Source: Geodermatophilus nigrescens (GTDB lineage Bacteria > Actinomycetota > Actinomycetes > Mycobacteriales > Geodermatophilaceae). Taken from it: a stretch of DNA of 64,000 bases. The notes below the pieces were generated by a model. That model searched no databases. It was given only the letters and a program-made list of their open reading frames with translations, and was not told where the DNA came from. The stretch lies in the NCBI RefSeq assembly GCF_900129495.1, contig NZ_FQVX01000003.1, positions 496,001-560,000 of the forward strand, given 5' to 3'. A program made the position numbers and the translations under genes. Position 1 is the stretch's first letter, and every line of letters begins with the position of its first letter. Below, piece by piece: positions 15,905-27,280 of the stretch.

Positions 15905-16948
15905 CTACCGGTCGGCCAGCGTCCGCATGGTCTCCACGGTGCGCAGCCGGCTCTCGCGGCTGTCGTCGAGGGGCTGCAGCGCGAGGGTGGTGACGCCGGC
16001 CTCGGCGTAGGCGGCCACCCGCTCGGCCACGTAGGACTCCGGCCCGATGAGCGACACCTTGCGGACGAACTCCTCGGGCAGCGCCGCGGCCGCCTCGTCC
16101 TTGCGGCCGCCCAGGTACAGCTCCTGGACGGTCTCCGCGGCCTCCTCGTAGCCGTAGCGCCGCGCGAGGTCGTTGTAGAAGTTCTTGCCCTTGGCGCCCA
16201 TGCCGCCGACGTAGAGGGCCAGCTGCGGCCGGACGTGGTCGTGCAGGTGGTCGACGTCCTCGCCGATCGCCACGGGGACGCCGCAGATGACCTGCAGGTC
16301 GCCGAGGGCGGCGTCCCGCTTGGCCTTGCCGGCCCGCAGCGAGTCGCCCCACACCTCGTCGGCGCGCTCCGGCATGAACCAGATGGGCTCCCACACCTCG
16401 GCGATCTCCGCCGCCAGCTCCACGTTCTTGGGGCCGAGGGCGGCCAGCATGACGGGGATGCGCTCGCGCACCGGCGTGTTGATCAGCTTCAGCGGCTTGC
16501 CCAGGCCGGTGCCCTGCTCGGCCGGCAGTGGCACGGTGTACTTCGGCCCCTCGTGCACGAGCCGCTCGCGCCGCCACACCTGCCGGCAGATCTCCACGAC
16601 CTCACGCGTGCGCTGCAGCGGGGCGTCGTAGGGGACGCCGTGCCAGCCCTCGATCACCTGCGGCCCCGAGGCGCCGAGACCGAGCGTGAACCGCCCGCCG
16701 GAGACGAAGTCCAGGCCGGCCGCCGTCATGGCCGTGAGCGCCGGCGTGCGGCTGTAGATCGGCAGGATGGCGCTCATCAGCTCCACCCGCTGGGTGACCG
16801 CGGCGAGGTAGCCGAGCTGGCTGACGGCGTCGAAGGTGTACACCTCCGCGCACATCGCGAGGTCGAGCCCGGCGGCCTCCAGGTCGACGATCTCCGCCGC
16901 CGTCTCCTGGAAACCCCCGGCGTAGCTGGCCTGGATGCCGATGCGCAC
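15905..16948 (-). CDS. LLM class F420-dependent oxidoreductase
   Basis: A 347-residue protein of the luciferase-like monooxygenase TIM-barrel superfamily, with the actinobacterial F420-dependent subgroup pattern: RIGIQ at the N-terminus, FVSGGRFTLGLGASGPQVIE around residue 90, and a C-terminal barrel. Such enzymes use coenzyme F420 or FMN for hydride transfer. The substrate cannot be told from sequence. I start it at the GTG at 16948 because AAGGAG (revcomp of 16954-16959) sits 5 nt upstream. An in-frame GTG at 16954 overlaps that Shine-Dalgarno. It converges on rpoC. Confidence 0.82.
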   Translation of the reverse strand: MRIGIQASYAGGFQETAAEIVDLEAAGLDLAMCAEVYTFDAVSQLGYLAAVTQRVELMSAILPIYSRTPALTAMTAAGLDFVSGGRFTLGLGASGPQVIEGWHGVPYDAPLQRTREVVEICRQVWRRERLVHEGPKYTVPLPAEQGTGLGKPLKLINTPVRERIPVMLAALGPKNVELAAEIAEVWEPIWFMPERADEVWGDSLRAGKAKRDAALGDLQVICGVPVAIGEDVDHLHDHVRPQLALYVGGMGAKGKNFYNDLARRYGYEEAAETVQELYLGGRKDEAAAALPEEFVRKVSLIGPESYVAERVAAYAEAGVTTLALQPLDDSRESRLRTVETMRTLADR

Positions 16949-17024
16949 CTGCACTCCTTCGGTCGGCGGCGCCCGCGTCGGCGCCTCCGGCGACCGTAGC
17001 GGGTGCCCCGGCGGGGGAGAGGGC

Positions 17025-17255
17025 TCAGGCGGTGCGGCTGCGCAGCGGGCGGACCACGCCCACGACCTCGGTGACGACCCGGACGCCGTCGACGTCGCGA
17101 GGCACCCGGCCGGCCGCGTCGGCGTCGGCGACGTCGACCTTGACGACGTAGCCGCTGTCCCGCCGGGCCAGGCCGATCCCCACGACGCCGGGGGCGGCCG
17201 ACAGCTGGGTGGCGAGGGCGCTCTTGGCGGCGCGGGCGGCGGCTCGGTCGGTCAC
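17025..17255 (-). CDS. Small protein resembling the N-terminal domain of the neighbouring protease
   Basis: A 76-residue protein starting at a GTG with GAGGAG just upstream. After an Ala-rich helix (about 1-20) it has an alternating hydrophobic pattern (PGVVGIGLARRDSGYVVKV, then DVDGVRVVTEVVGVV). The order is beta-strand, charged linker, beta-strand. The protease encoded 136 nt upstream on the same strand has a similar pattern at residues 34-84, suggesting a shared domain. I do not recognise a named family. A role as a protease partner or inhibitor is only a guess from the pairing. Confidence 0.6.
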   Translation of the reverse strand: MTDRAAARAAKSALATQLSAAPGVVGIGLARRDSGYVVKVDVADADAAGRVPRDVDGVRVVTEVVGVVRPLRSRTA

Positions 17256-17391
17256 GCGGGCTCCTCGCTGGGGCCCACCGGCCGGGGTGCCCGGGGCGAG
17301 GGAGGCCCCGGGGAGCCGGGCGGGCTCGGTCACCTCCCCATGGTGCCTCGTCCCCGCCCGGAGCGACATCCCCCTGACCTGGGGAGTGTGC

Positions 17392-18369
17392 TCAGGTGGC
17401 GACCCACTCCGCCCCGAGCGTGGCCAGCACGGTCGACAGCGGGGAGGCGAAGGTCAGCCCGGCGCCGGTGCGCCCGCCCCGGCCGCTGCCGGCGAAGAGC
17501 AGGGCGAGCGGTGCCCGGTCGCTGCTGCGCCAGATGACCGAGCCGCTGTCGCCGCCGGAGGAGAACGCCCCCGACAGCCCCTCGATCTCGATCTGGTCGT
17601 CGAAGACGTGCACGCCGTCGTCGTACTGGACGGCGACACCGTCCACCTCGACGGCGGTGATCCGCCCGCGGGTGTGCCCGGTGGTGCGGCCCACCTTCTC
17701 GACCTCCTCGTCGGGCTCGACCTCCAGCCCGTCGGGCACGGCGGCCCCGAGCGGGCCGCCCGGGACGTCGCCGGGCTCGGCGGTCACGCCCTCGTCGAGG
17801 GTGGCGACGGCGGCGTCGACGCGGTTGGGCCCGTCGGTGAGGGGCGCGACAGCGGCCAGCGTGGCCACCCGGTCGGCCGCGGTGCCGCCGTCGGCGGGCC
17901 CGGGCTGCAGCACGGCGTCCCCGACGGCGCCCGCGCCCTCCGCGGCCAGCACGTGGTTGTTCGACAGCACCGCCAGCCGCCCGTCGAGCCGCACGAAGCC
18001 GCCGAGCGTCCCGGCCGACACGGCGGCGTGCGCGACGGACAGGCCGGGCACCAGCGGCCGGGTGCGCCGCTGCAGGTCGGCCGGGGGAGGGGAGGCCCGG
18101 TGCCGCGCCTGGGGCAGTATCGGGCCGGTCACCCGGACGTCGACCTCGGCGCGGACCACGTCGTCGAGGCCGGTGAGGAGCACGCGGGCGTCGTCCTCCA
18201 CGGCGACCCGGATGGCCAGGTGCGCCCGCCCGGGCGCCACCGGGGTCAACCCGATGGCCGGCCGGGTCCAGGGCCGGCCACCCAGGCCACTGGCGGTGGC
18301 GAGGGGGAAGCCCTCGGCCAGCCGCGCGGACAGGCGCGCCTTCAGCTCGCGCGCCGAGTCGATCAGCAC
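17392..18369 (-). CDS. Trypsin-like (chymotrypsin-fold) serine protease
   Basis: A 325-residue protein. The protease domain covers about residues 115-325 with a complete triad: His139 in SNNHVLA, Asp185 in VDAAVA, and Ser275 in GGDSGS. Residues 1-90 form a separate alpha/beta domain ahead of it. No signal peptide or membrane segment is visible at this start, so it is either cytoplasmic or exported another way. The GTG at 18369 has GGAGGT 4 nt upstream. A longer frame to 18498 lacks a ribosome site. Its natural substrate is unknown. Confidence 0.82.
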   Translation of the reverse strand: MLIDSARELKARLSARLAEGFPLATASGLGGRPWTRPAIGLTPVAPGRAHLAIRVAVEDDARVLLTGLDDVVRAEVDVRVTGPILPQARHRASPPPADLQRRTRPLVPGLSVAHAAVSAGTLGGFVRLDGRLAVLSNNHVLAAEGAGAVGDAVLQPGPADGGTAADRVATLAAVAPLTDGPNRVDAAVATLDEGVTAEPGDVPGGPLGAAVPDGLEVEPDEEVEKVGRTTGHTRGRITAVEVDGVAVQYDDGVHVFDDQIEIEGLSGAFSSGGDSGSVIWRSSDRAPLALLFAGSGRGGRTGAGLTFASPLSTVLATLGAEWVAT

Positions 18370-18623
18370 GGGGACCTCCGTTGCGGTGAGTGCCTTACCT
18401 GACACCGACGGTAGGGGGAGGCACCGACAGTCGCGCGTTCCCGCGTCGGGTGGCGGAGGGCTGGCGCGGGCGCCGTCGCGCGGTATGGTGCTCGCCACCC
18501 CGGGGCCGCCCCGTGCGGCCCGCGCGGGCGCCGGGAATACGGTCCGGCGACCGCGCCGTTGTGCGGATCGATGGGCCCCGGGGACAGGCAGGCGACCGCC
18601 CGCCAGGCGACCGGGACCCGGCT

Positions 18624-18652
18624 TTGACCGCCCCCGGTACCGCGGGTATCGT
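18624..18652 (+). promoter_or_regulatory. Strong promoter of the str operon (rpsL-rpsG-fusA-tuf)
   Basis: TTGACC at 18624-18629 and TATCGT at 18647-18652 with a 17-nt spacer, the best promoter match in the window. Transcription should start close to 18660, giving a leader of about 310 nt before rpsL. The 602-bp gap (18370-18971) holds this promoter and a structured leader, and no gene I can support with confidence. Confidence 0.8.
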
Positions 18653-18662
18653 GGTCAGCCGT

Positions 18663-18680
18663 GCCCAGGGTGCCCTGGGC
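18663..18680 (+). other. Hairpin at the predicted 5' end of the rpsL mRNA
   Basis: Eight-base arms 18663-18670 and 18673-18680, almost a perfect palindrome, starting within a few bases of the predicted transcription start. It could protect the 5' end or act as an operator. It also overlaps a GTG placed exactly 8 nt after the -10 box. Confidence 0.5.
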
Positions 18681-18704
18681 CTGCTCCCGTTCGCGGTGCG
18701 CCTG

Positions 18705-18777
18705 GGTGTCCGGAGGTCCTCCTCCTGGCCGCGGGTCCGCCCCGGTGGGCCGTCCACGGTGGACGGTGTCCGGAGGT
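18705..18777 (+). repeat. Direct repeat pair with a hairpin between them in the rpsL leader
   Basis: A 13-base unit occurs identically at 18705-18717 and 18765-18777, exactly 60 nt apart, and each copy contains a GGAGG core. Just before the second copy a 7-bp hairpin (18750-18756 with 18760-18766) forms around a CGG loop. The repeat could be a protein-binding pair or two alternative ribosome sites. Confidence 0.5.
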
Positions 18778-18971
18778 GGCGGCGCCGAGTCGCGGGGGGC
18801 GACCAGTCCGGTTCGACCGCCGGCCGGTCCTGGGGAGGGCGACACGCCCGACCGCGGGGGCCGGTGGGTGGGGCGTGACCAGGGCAGATGGCCCCGGCAG
18901 GACCGGTACCGGCACGCAGAGCAGAACCGTCCACAGCACGACCCAGCGCAGGTAGGAGATCCAGGCCACCC

Positions 18972-19346
18972 ATGCCCACGATCAACCAGCTGGTCCGCAA
19001 GGGCCGCGAGGACAAGGTCGAGAAGACCAAGACCCCGGCGCTGAAGGGCTCCCCTCAGCGTCGTGGCGTGTGCACCCGCGTGTACACGACGACGCCGAAG
19101 AAGCCGAACTCGGCGCTGCGCAAGGTCGCTCGCGTCCGCCTCACCAGTGGCATCGAGGTGACCGCCTACATCCCGGGTGTCGGCCACAACCTGCAGGAGC
19201 ACTCGATGGTGCTCGTGCGCGGCGGCCGCGTGAAGGACCTCCCGGGTGTGCGCTACAAGATCATCCGCGGGTCGCTGGACACGCAGGGCGTCCGCAACCG
19301 CAAGCAGGCTCGCAGCCGGTACGGCGCGAAGAAGGAGAAGAGCTAA
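18972..19346 (+). CDS. rpsL: 30S ribosomal protein S12
   Basis: 124 residues, the standard length. Lys43 (PKKPNS) and Lys88 (RVKDLP), the positions changed in streptomycin-resistant strains, are unaltered. The conserved Asp89 that RimO methylthiolates in many bacteria is present. S12 shapes the decoding centre. It is the first gene of the str operon after a leader of about 310 nt. The stop overlaps the rpsG start (TAATG), so translation of the two is probably coupled. Confidence 0.98.
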   Translation: MPTINQLVRKGREDKVEKTKTPALKGSPQRRGVCTRVYTTTPKKPNSALRKVARVRLTSGIEVTAYIPGVGHNLQEHSMVLVRGGRVKDLPGVRYKIIRGSLDTQGVRNRKQARSRYGAKKEKS

Positions 19347-19816
19347 TGCCGCGCAAGGGCCCCGCGCCGCGCCGTCCGCTGGTCGCCGACCCGGTCTACC
19401 AGTCGCCGCTGGTCACCCAGCTGGTGAACAAGGTCCTGGTCGACGGCAAGCGCTCCGTCGCCGAGGCGATCGTCTACGGCGCCCTCGAGGGCGCCCGCGC
19501 CAAGACCGACACCGACCCGGTGGTCACGCTCAAGCGGGCGCTGGACAACGTCAAGCCGGCCCTCGAGGTCCGCAGCCGCCGCGTCGGTGGTGCGACCTAC
19601 CAGGTCCCGGTCGAGGTCCGCGCCTCCCGCAGCACGACGCTGGGCCTGCGCTGGCTGATCCAGTACAGCCGCGCGCGCCGCGAGAAGACGATGACCGAGC
19701 GCCTCATGAACGAGCTGCTCGACGCCAGCAACGGCCTCGGTGCCGCGGTCAAGCGCCGCGAGGACACCCACAAGATGGCCGAGTCGAACAAGGCCTTCGC
19801 GCACTACCGCTGGTAG
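19346..19816 (+). CDS. rpsG: 30S ribosomal protein S7
   Basis: 156 residues with the usual basic N-terminus ([10 protein letters not shown]) and a full-length helical body. S7 nucleates assembly of the 30S head and in many bacteria represses its own operon. The start overlaps the rpsL stop, and GGAG inside the end of rpsL serves as ribosome site 8 nt before the ATG. A 104-nt gap separates it from fusA. Confidence 0.97.
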   Translation: MPRKGPAPRRPLVADPVYQSPLVTQLVNKVLVDGKRSVAEAIVYGALEGARAKTDTDPVVTLKRALDNVKPALEVRSRRVGGATYQVPVEVRASRSTTLGLRWLIQYSRARREKTMTERLMNELLDASNGLGAAVKRREDTHKMAESNKAFAHYRW

Positions 19817-19920
19817 TCGCACCCCGCTGGTGACACCCGTCCACCAGCACCCGCCGGCGGGAACGCCGGGCCACCCCCGGACACCGCACGCGGACCAGAG
19901 AGAAAGAGGAGACGAGACAG

Positions 19921-22020
<2,100 letters not shown>

Positions 22021-22023
22021 CCC

Positions 22024-22050
22024 GCCGGCCGGGGTAGGACCCCGGCCGGC
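22024..22050 (+). other. Hairpin between fusA and tuf
   Basis: An 11-bp perfect stem (22024-22034 with 22040-22050) around TAGGA, 4 nt after the fusA stop and without a U-tract. As tuf continues in the same direction 62 nt on, it is more likely a partial terminator or processing/stabilising structure than an end of transcription. Confidence 0.55.
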
Positions 22051-22111
22051 ACCCCCAGCAAGCCCACCCCAGAGTTCGCGCACGACGCGAGACCACGAGG
22101 AGAGGAACCCA

Positions 22112-23305
22112 GTGGCCAAGGCCAAGTTCGAGCGGACCAAGCCGCACGTCAACATCGGCACCATCGGGCACATCGACCACGGCAAGACCACGCTGACCGC
22201 GGCGATCACCAAGGTGCTGCACGACAAGTACCCGGACCTCAACGAGGCGTCGGCCTTCGACCAGATCGACAAGGCGCCCGAGGAGAAGGCCCGCGGCATC
22301 ACAATCTCGATCGCCCACGTCGAGTACCAGACGGAGAACCGTCACTACGCGCACGTCGACTGCCCCGGGCACGCCGACTACATCAAGAACATGATCACCG
22401 GTGCGGCGCAGATGGACGGCGCCATCCTGGTGGTCGCCGCGACCGACGGCCCGATGCCGCAGACCAAGGAGCACGTCCTCCTGGCCCGCCAGGTCGGCGT
22501 CCCCTACATCGTCGTGGCGCTGAACAAGGCCGACATGGTCGACGACGAGGAGATCCTCGAGCTCGTCGAGCTGGAGGTCCGTGAGCTGCTGTCCGAGTAC
22601 GAGTTCCCGGGCGACGACGTCCCCGTGGTCCGCGTCTCGGCGCTGAAGGCCCTCGAGGGCGACGCCGAGTGGGGCGACAAGCTCATGGAGCTCATGAACG
22701 CCGTCGACACGGCGATCCCCGAGCCGGAGCGCGAGATCGACAAGCCGTTCCTCATGCCCGTCGAGGACGTCTTCACCATCACCGGCCGCGGCACCGTCGT
22801 GACCGGTCGCGTGGAGCGCGGCATCGTCAAGGTGTCGGAGACCGTCGAGATCGTCGGCATCCGCCCCACCTCGACCCAGACGACCGTCACCGGCGTCGAG
22901 ATGTTCCGCAAGCTGCTCGACCAGGGCCAGGCCGGCGACAACGTGGGCCTGCTGCTGCGCGGCATCAAGCGCGAGGACGTGGAGCGCGGCCAGGTCGTCG
23001 TGAAGCCCGGCTCGATCACCCCGCACACCAACTTCGAGGGTTCGGTCTACATCCTCTCGAAGGACGAGGGTGGCCGTCACACGCCGTTCTTCAACAACTA
23101 CCGTCCGCAGTTCTACTTCCGGACGACCGACGTCACCGGCGTCGTGACCCTGCCGGCCGGCACCGAGATGGTCATGCCGGGCGACAACACCGAGATGACG
23201 GTGGAGCTCATCCAGCCCATCGCCATGGAGGAGGGCCTGCGGTTCGCCATCCGTGAGGGTGGCCGTACCGTCGGCGCGGGTCGCGTCACCAAGATCCTCA
23301 AGTAA
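22112..23305 (+). CDS. tuf: Elongation factor Tu
   Basis: 397 residues. GTPase motifs [17 protein letters not shown] and NKAD are all present, with domains II and III complete to the C-terminal GAGRVTKI. It delivers aminoacyl-tRNA to the ribosome. The GTG start has GAGGAGAGGAA about 8 nt upstream. It is the last gene of the str operon and the only tuf in the window. A strong hairpin follows. Confidence 0.98.
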   Translation: MAKAKFERTKPHVNIGTIGHIDHGKTTLTAAITKVLHDKYPDLNEASAFDQIDKAPEEKARGITISIAHVEYQTENRHYAHVDCPGHADYIKNMITGAAQMDGAILVVAATDGPMPQTKEHVLLARQVGVPYIVVALNKADMVDDEEILELVELEVRELLSEYEFPGDDVPVVRVSALKALEGDAEWGDKLMELMNAVDTAIPEPEREIDKPFLMPVEDVFTITGRGTVVTGRVERGIVKVSETVEIVGIRPTSTQTTVTGVEMFRKLLDQGQAGDNVGLLLRGIKREDVERGQVVVKPGSITPHTNFEGSVYILSKDEGGRHTPFFNNYRPQFYFRTTDVTGVVTLPAGTEMVMPGDNTEMTVELIQPIAMEEGLRFAIREGGRTVGAGRVTKILK

Positions 23306-23312
23306 CACCCCC

Positions 23313-23348
23313 GACGGGCGGCGGCGCACCCCTGCGCCGCCGCCCGTC
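23313..23348 (+). terminator. Terminator-like hairpin after tuf
   Basis: A perfect 16-bp stem (23313-23328 with 23333-23348) closed by CCCC, starting 8 nt after the tuf stop. It has no U-tract. It separates the str operon from the S10 operon. Confidence 0.8.
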
Positions 23349-23473
23349 CCCGGGTCGGCGTGCTGCGTGTGTGCACCGCCACCCTCCCCGCTGGGGCCGC
23401 GCCGGATGAGTTCCGGACGCACCCGGCGTTCCCCCAGCTAGCAGAACAGCGATCGGCAGGAGCAGAGACAGCG

Positions 23474-23779
23474 ATGGCGGGACAGAAGATCCGCATCAGG
23501 CTGAAGGCCTACGACCACGAGGCCATCGACGCCTCGGCGCGGCGCATCGTCGACACGGTCACCAAGACCGGTGCGCGCGTCGTCGGCCCGGTGCCGCTGC
23601 CGACGGAGAAGAACGTGTACTGCGTCATCCGCTCGCCGCACAAGTACAAGGACTCGCGCGAGCACTTCGAGATGCGCACGCACAAGCGGCTCATCGACAT
23701 CCTCGACCCGACGCCGAAGACGGTCGACGCGCTCATGCGCATCGACCTGCCGGCCTCGGTCGACGTCAACATCCAGTAA
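23474..23779 (+). CDS. rpsJ: 30S ribosomal protein S10
   Basis: 101 residues, with the expected [11 protein letters not shown] start and the RTHKRLIDI segment that contacts 16S rRNA. S10 also acts as NusE in antitermination in bacteria where this has been tested. It is the first gene of the S10 operon. The 125 nt between the tuf terminator and this gene should hold its promoter, but I see no convincing one. AGGAGCAGAGA lies upstream of the ATG. Confidence 0.97.
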   Translation: MAGQKIRIRLKAYDHEAIDASARRIVDTVTKTGARVVGPVPLPTEKNVYCVIRSPHKYKDSREHFEMRTHKRLIDILDPTPKTVDALMRIDLPASVDVNIQ

Positions 23780-23795
23780 GGGACCGAGACCAGTC

Positions 23796-24461
23796 ATGGC
23801 GAGTACGTTCCGCGGACTCCTCGGCACGAAGCTGGGGATGACCCAGGTCTTCGACGAGAACAACCGCATCGTGCCGGTGACCGTCGTCAAGGCGGGCCCG
23901 AACGTGGTGACGCAGGTGCGCACCCCCGAGGTGGACGGCTACACCGCTCTCCAGCTCGGCTACGGCGAGATCGACCCCCGCAAGGTGAACAAGCCCGAGG
24001 GCGGTCACTTCGCGAAGGCCGGCGTGACCCCGCGCCGCCACGTCGTCGAGCTCCGCACCGAGGACGCCACGCAGTACGCGGCCGGCCAGGAGCTCACCGT
24101 CGACGTGTTCGACGGCGTGGCCAAGGTCGACGTGATCGGCACCAGCAAGGGCAAGGGCACCGCCGGTGTCATGAAGCGCCACGGCTTCAAGGGCCTCGGC
24201 GCCAGCCACGGCACCCAGCGCAAGCACCGGTCGCCGGGCTCCATCGGTGGCTGCGCCACCCCCGGCCGGGTCTTCAAGGGCCTGCGCATGGCCGGCCGCA
24301 TGGGCGCGGTCAAGACCACGACGCTCTCGCTCGTCGTCCACAAGGTCGACGCCGAGCGCGGCCTGATCCTGATCAAGGGCGCCGTCCCCGGCCCGAAGGG
24401 CGGCCTCGTGCTCGTCCGCTCGGCCGTCAAGGGCGGTCCCGTGGGGAGTGACACCAAGTGA
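23796..24461 (+). CDS. rplC: 50S ribosomal protein L3
   Basis: 221 residues. The N-terminus [13 protein letters not shown] and the central loop with KRHGFKG and GSIGGC near the peptidyl transferase centre are typical. L3 is one of the first proteins to bind 23S rRNA. It starts 16 nt after rpsJ, and its stop overlaps the rplD GTG (GTGA). Confidence 0.97.
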   Translation: MASTFRGLLGTKLGMTQVFDENNRIVPVTVVKAGPNVVTQVRTPEVDGYTALQLGYGEIDPRKVNKPEGGHFAKAGVTPRRHVVELRTEDATQYAAGQELTVDVFDGVAKVDVIGTSKGKGTAGVMKRHGFKGLGASHGTQRKHRSPGSIGGCATPGRVFKGLRMAGRMGAVKTTTLSLVVHKVDAERGLILIKGAVPGPKGGLVLVRSAVKGGPVGSDTK

Positions 24462-25279
24462 CCCAGTCGACCGCGACCACGGCCACCACCGAGGCCGCGC
24501 GCGCCGACCGCCAGGTCGACGTCCGCACGCCCGCGGGGGAGACCTCCGGCAGCGTGACGCTGCCCGGCGCCCTGTTCGACGCGAACGCCAACGTCTCGCT
24601 GATGCACCAGGTCGTCGTGGCGCAGCTCGCCGCGGCCCGCCAGGGCACGCACGCGACCAAGACGCGCGGCGCCGTCAGCGGCGGTGGCGTGAAGCCCTAC
24701 CGCCAGAAGGGCACCGGCCGCGCCCGCCAGGGCTCGATCCGCGCGCCGCAGTTCTCCGGCGGTGGCACCGTCCACGGCCCGCAGCCCCGCGACTACTCGC
24801 AGCGCACGCCCAAGAAGATGAAGGCCGCCGCCCTCCGCGGCGCCCTGTCGGACCGGGCGCGCGACGGCCGCGTGCACGTCGTCACCACCTTCGTCGACGG
24901 CGACGCGCCGAAGACCAAGGCGGCGCTGGCCACCCTCGACGCCGTCACCTCGGCCAAGCGGGTGCTCGTGGTCCTCGACCGCGACGACGTCCTCAACTGG
25001 GTGAGCCTGCGCAACGAGCAGCGCGTGCACCTCATCGAGGCCGGCCAGCTCAACACCTACGACGTGCTCGTCAGCGACGAGGTGGTCTTCACCGAGACCG
25101 CGCTCGCCGAGTTCGTCGCCGGCCCGCACGGCGGCAGCACGGGCGGCACCTCGCTCACCAAGCCGGACCTGACGACGCCGGACATCCCCGGCGCCATCCC
25201 GTCGATCCAGCCGACCGTGGGCACCACCGACCTGGACCTCGCCGACGAGGCCACCGACACCACCGAGGAGAAGGCGTGA
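24458..25279 (+). CDS. rplD: 50S ribosomal protein L4, with a C-terminal extension
   Basis: 273 residues, about 50-65 longer than usual. Residues about 15-215 are ordinary L4, with the exit-tunnel loop [13 protein letters not shown]. The rest is a Thr/Pro/Asp-rich, probably disordered extension, with an acidic end. L4 lines the nascent-chain tunnel and represses the S10 operon in Escherichia coli. Whether it does so here is unknown. It overlaps rplC and rplW by four bases each. Confidence 0.95.
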   Translation: MTQSTATTATTEAARADRQVDVRTPAGETSGSVTLPGALFDANANVSLMHQVVVAQLAAARQGTHATKTRGAVSGGGVKPYRQKGTGRARQGSIRAPQFSGGGTVHGPQPRDYSQRTPKKMKAAALRGALSDRARDGRVHVVTTFVDGDAPKTKAALATLDAVTSAKRVLVVLDRDDVLNWVSLRNEQRVHLIEAGQLNTYDVLVSDEVVFTETALAEFVAGPHGGSTGGTSLTKPDLTTPDIPGAIPSIQPTVGTTDLDLADEATDTTEEKA

Positions 25280-25578
25280 GCGTCCGCGACCCCCGTGACG
25301 TCCTGCTGGCGCCGGTCATCTCGGAGAAGAGCTACGGGCTGCTGGACGACAACCAGTACACGTTCGTGGTCCTGCCCGAGGCCAACAAGACGCAGATCAA
25401 GATCGCCGTCGAGCAGGTCTTCGACGTCAAGGTCCTGTCGGTCAACACGATCAACCGCCAGGGCAAGCGCAAGCGCAGCCGGGGCACCCGGATGGGCAAG
25501 CGCAAGGACACCAAGCGCGCCATCGTCTCGGTGGCCCCCGGCGACCGCATCGAGATCTTCGGTGGTCCCGGCGCCTGA
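25276..25578 (+). CDS. rplW: 50S ribosomal protein L23
   Basis: 100 residues beginning at the GTG that overlaps the rplD stop. It contains [10 protein letters not shown] and the basic loop [11 protein letters not shown]23 sits at the tunnel exit, where it docks trigger factor and the signal recognition particle. It is ordinary in length and composition and lies 44 nt before rplB. Confidence 0.96.
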   Translation: MSVRDPRDVLLAPVISEKSYGLLDDNQYTFVVLPEANKTQIKIAVEQVFDVKVLSVNTINRQGKRKRSRGTRMGKRKDTKRAIVSVAPGDRIEIFGGPGA

Positions 25579-25622
25579 GGGCCCGGACCGTTCGGACCAG
25601 AGACAGAGGAACTGAGTCAGCA

Positions 25623-26456
25623 ATGGCTATCCGCAAGTACAAGCCGACGACGCCGGGCCGCCGCGGCTCGAGTGTCGCCGACTTCGCCGAGGTCACCCGC
25701 GACCATCCCGAGAAGTCGCTGGTCCGGCCGCTGCACGGCCGCGGTGGGCGCAACGTGCACGGGAAGGTCACCGCTCGCCACCAGGGCGGCGGCCACAAGC
25801 GCGCCTACCGCGTCATCGACTTCCGTCGGGCGGACAAGGACGGCGTGCCGGCGAAGGTCGCGCACATCGAGTACGACCCGAACCGCACCTCGCGCATCGC
25901 GCTGCTGCACTTCGCCGACGGCGAGAAGCGCTACATCATCGCGCCGGCCCGCCTGAAGCAGGGCGACACGGTGGAGTGCGGCCCCGCGGCCGACATCAAG
26001 CCGGGCAACAACCTGCCGCTGCGCAACATCCCGGTCGGCACGGTGGTCCACGCCATCGAGCTGCGCCCGGGTGGCGGCGCGAAGATCGCCCGCTCGGCCG
26101 GCACGAGCGTCCAGCTGGTCGCCCGTGAGGGCCGCTTCGCCCAGCTGCGCATGCCCTCGGGCGAGATCCGCAACGTCGACGTGCGCTGCCGCGCCACCGT
26201 CGGCGAGGTGGGCAACGCCGAGCAGTCGAACATCAACTGGGGCAAGGCCGGCCGCATGCGGTGGAAGGGCAAGCGCCCGACCGTCCGTGGTGTGGCGATG
26301 AACCCGGTCGACCACCCGCACGGTGGTGGTGAGGGCAAGACCTCCGGTGGTCGTCACCCCGTCAACCCGAAGGGCAAGCCCGAGGGCCGTACGCGCAAGC
26401 GCAAGGCCAGCGATGCCCTCATCGTGCGCCGCCGGCGTACCAACAAGAAGCGCTGA
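25623..26456 (+). CDS. rplB: 50S ribosomal protein L2
   Basis: 277 residues. The N-terminus [11 protein letters not shown] and the C-terminal [16 protein letters not shown], with the conserved histidine near the peptidyl transferase centre, are intact. It is needed for subunit joining and peptide-bond formation. A GAGGAA ribosome site precedes the ATG. It continues the S10 operon. Confidence 0.98.
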   Translation: MAIRKYKPTTPGRRGSSVADFAEVTRDHPEKSLVRPLHGRGGRNVHGKVTARHQGGGHKRAYRVIDFRRADKDGVPAKVAHIEYDPNRTSRIALLHFADGEKRYIIAPARLKQGDTVECGPAADIKPGNNLPLRNIPVGTVVHAIELRPGGGAKIARSAGTSVQLVAREGRFAQLRMPSGEIRNVDVRCRATVGEVGNAEQSNINWGKAGRMRWKGKRPTVRGVAMNPVDHPHGGGEGKTSGGRHPVNPKGKPEGRTRKRKASDALIVRRRRTNKKR

Positions 26457-26479
26457 GCGGGTAGAGGAGTACGACAGAC

Positions 26480-26761
26480 ATGCCACGCAGCCTGAAGAAG
26501 GGCCCGTTCGTGGACGACCACCTGCTCAAGAAGGTGGACGTCCAGAACGAGAAGGGCACCAAGACGGTCATCCGGACCTGGTCGCGGCGCTCGACGATCA
26601 TCCCGGACATGCTCGGCCACACCATCGCCGTGCACGACGGGCGCAAGCACGTGCCGGTCTTCGTGACCGAGGCCATGGTCGGGCACAAGCTCGGCGAGTT
26701 CGCCCCCACCCGGACCTTCCGGGGCCACGTCAAGGACGACCGCCGGTCCCGGCGGGGCTGA
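26480..26761 (+). CDS. rpsS: 30S ribosomal protein S19
   Basis: 93 residues with the usual [11 protein letters not shown] start and [13 protein letters not shown] motif. It binds the 30S head with S13. It has a GGAG ribosome site and lies 23 nt after rplB. Confidence 0.97.
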   Translation: MPRSLKKGPFVDDHLLKKVDVQNEKGTKTVIRTWSRRSTIIPDMLGHTIAVHDGRKHVPVFVTEAMVGHKLGEFAPTRTFRGHVKDDRRSRRG

Positions 26762-26788
26762 CGCGGACCCGGGAGAGAGAGACACGAG

Positions 26789-27280
26789 ATGACTTCCCAG
26801 CTGGGAGAGGAGACGCAGGTCGCCCGGGCCACCGCCCGGTTCGTCCGCGTCGCCCCCATGAAGGCACGCCGGGTGGTGGACCTCGTCCGCTACCTGCCCA
26901 CCGACGAGGCCCTGGCCCTGCTGCGGTTCGCCCCGCAGGCCGCCAGTGAGCCGGTGGCCAAGGTCGTCGCCAGCGCCGTCGCCAACGCCGAGCACAACCT
27001 GCGGCTCGACCCGGCCGCGCTCGTCGTCAGCGCCGCCTACGTCGACGAAGGCCCCACGCTCAAGCGGATCCGTCCGCGTGCGCAGGGCCGGGCCTACCGC
27101 ATCAACAAGCGGACCAGCCACATCACCGTCGAGGTGACCGAGGTCGGCGCCAGCGCCGAGCTCGCCGGCAAGTCCCGCACCGCGCGCCGCCGCACCGGCC
27201 AGTCCGGCCCGGCCACGCAGCAGACGGGGCAGCAGCAGGGCACGCAGCAGCGCTCCAACACGAGGGGAGGGACCCGCTAG
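26789..27280 (+). CDS. rplV: 50S ribosomal protein L22, with a Gln-rich tail
   Basis: 163 residues, against roughly 110-130 in most bacteria. The core (about 10-125) is normal, including the tunnel hairpin [15 protein letters not shown]. The last 35 residues are Gln, Thr and Gly-rich and probably disordered. L22 lines the exit tunnel. Its TAG overlaps the rpsC GTG by one base. Confidence 0.96.
   Translation: MTSQLGEETQVARATARFVRVAPMKARRVVDLVRYLPTDEALALLRFAPQAASEPVAKVVASAVANAEHNLRLDPAALVVSAAYVDEGPTLKRIRPRAQGRAYRINKRTSHITVEVTEVGASAELAGKSRTARRRTGQSGPATQQTGQQQGTQQRSNTRGGTR

Noticed and set aside
18661-19044. The 127-codon frame in the rpsL leader as a real gene
   Set aside because: Arg/Pro/Gly-rich and overlapping rpsL out of frame, so I did not list it as a gene. 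Its start position alone is reported as a finding.
23349-23473. A promoter for the S10 operon
   Set aside because: No pair of boxes with proper spacing could be found, so none is listed although one is expected.
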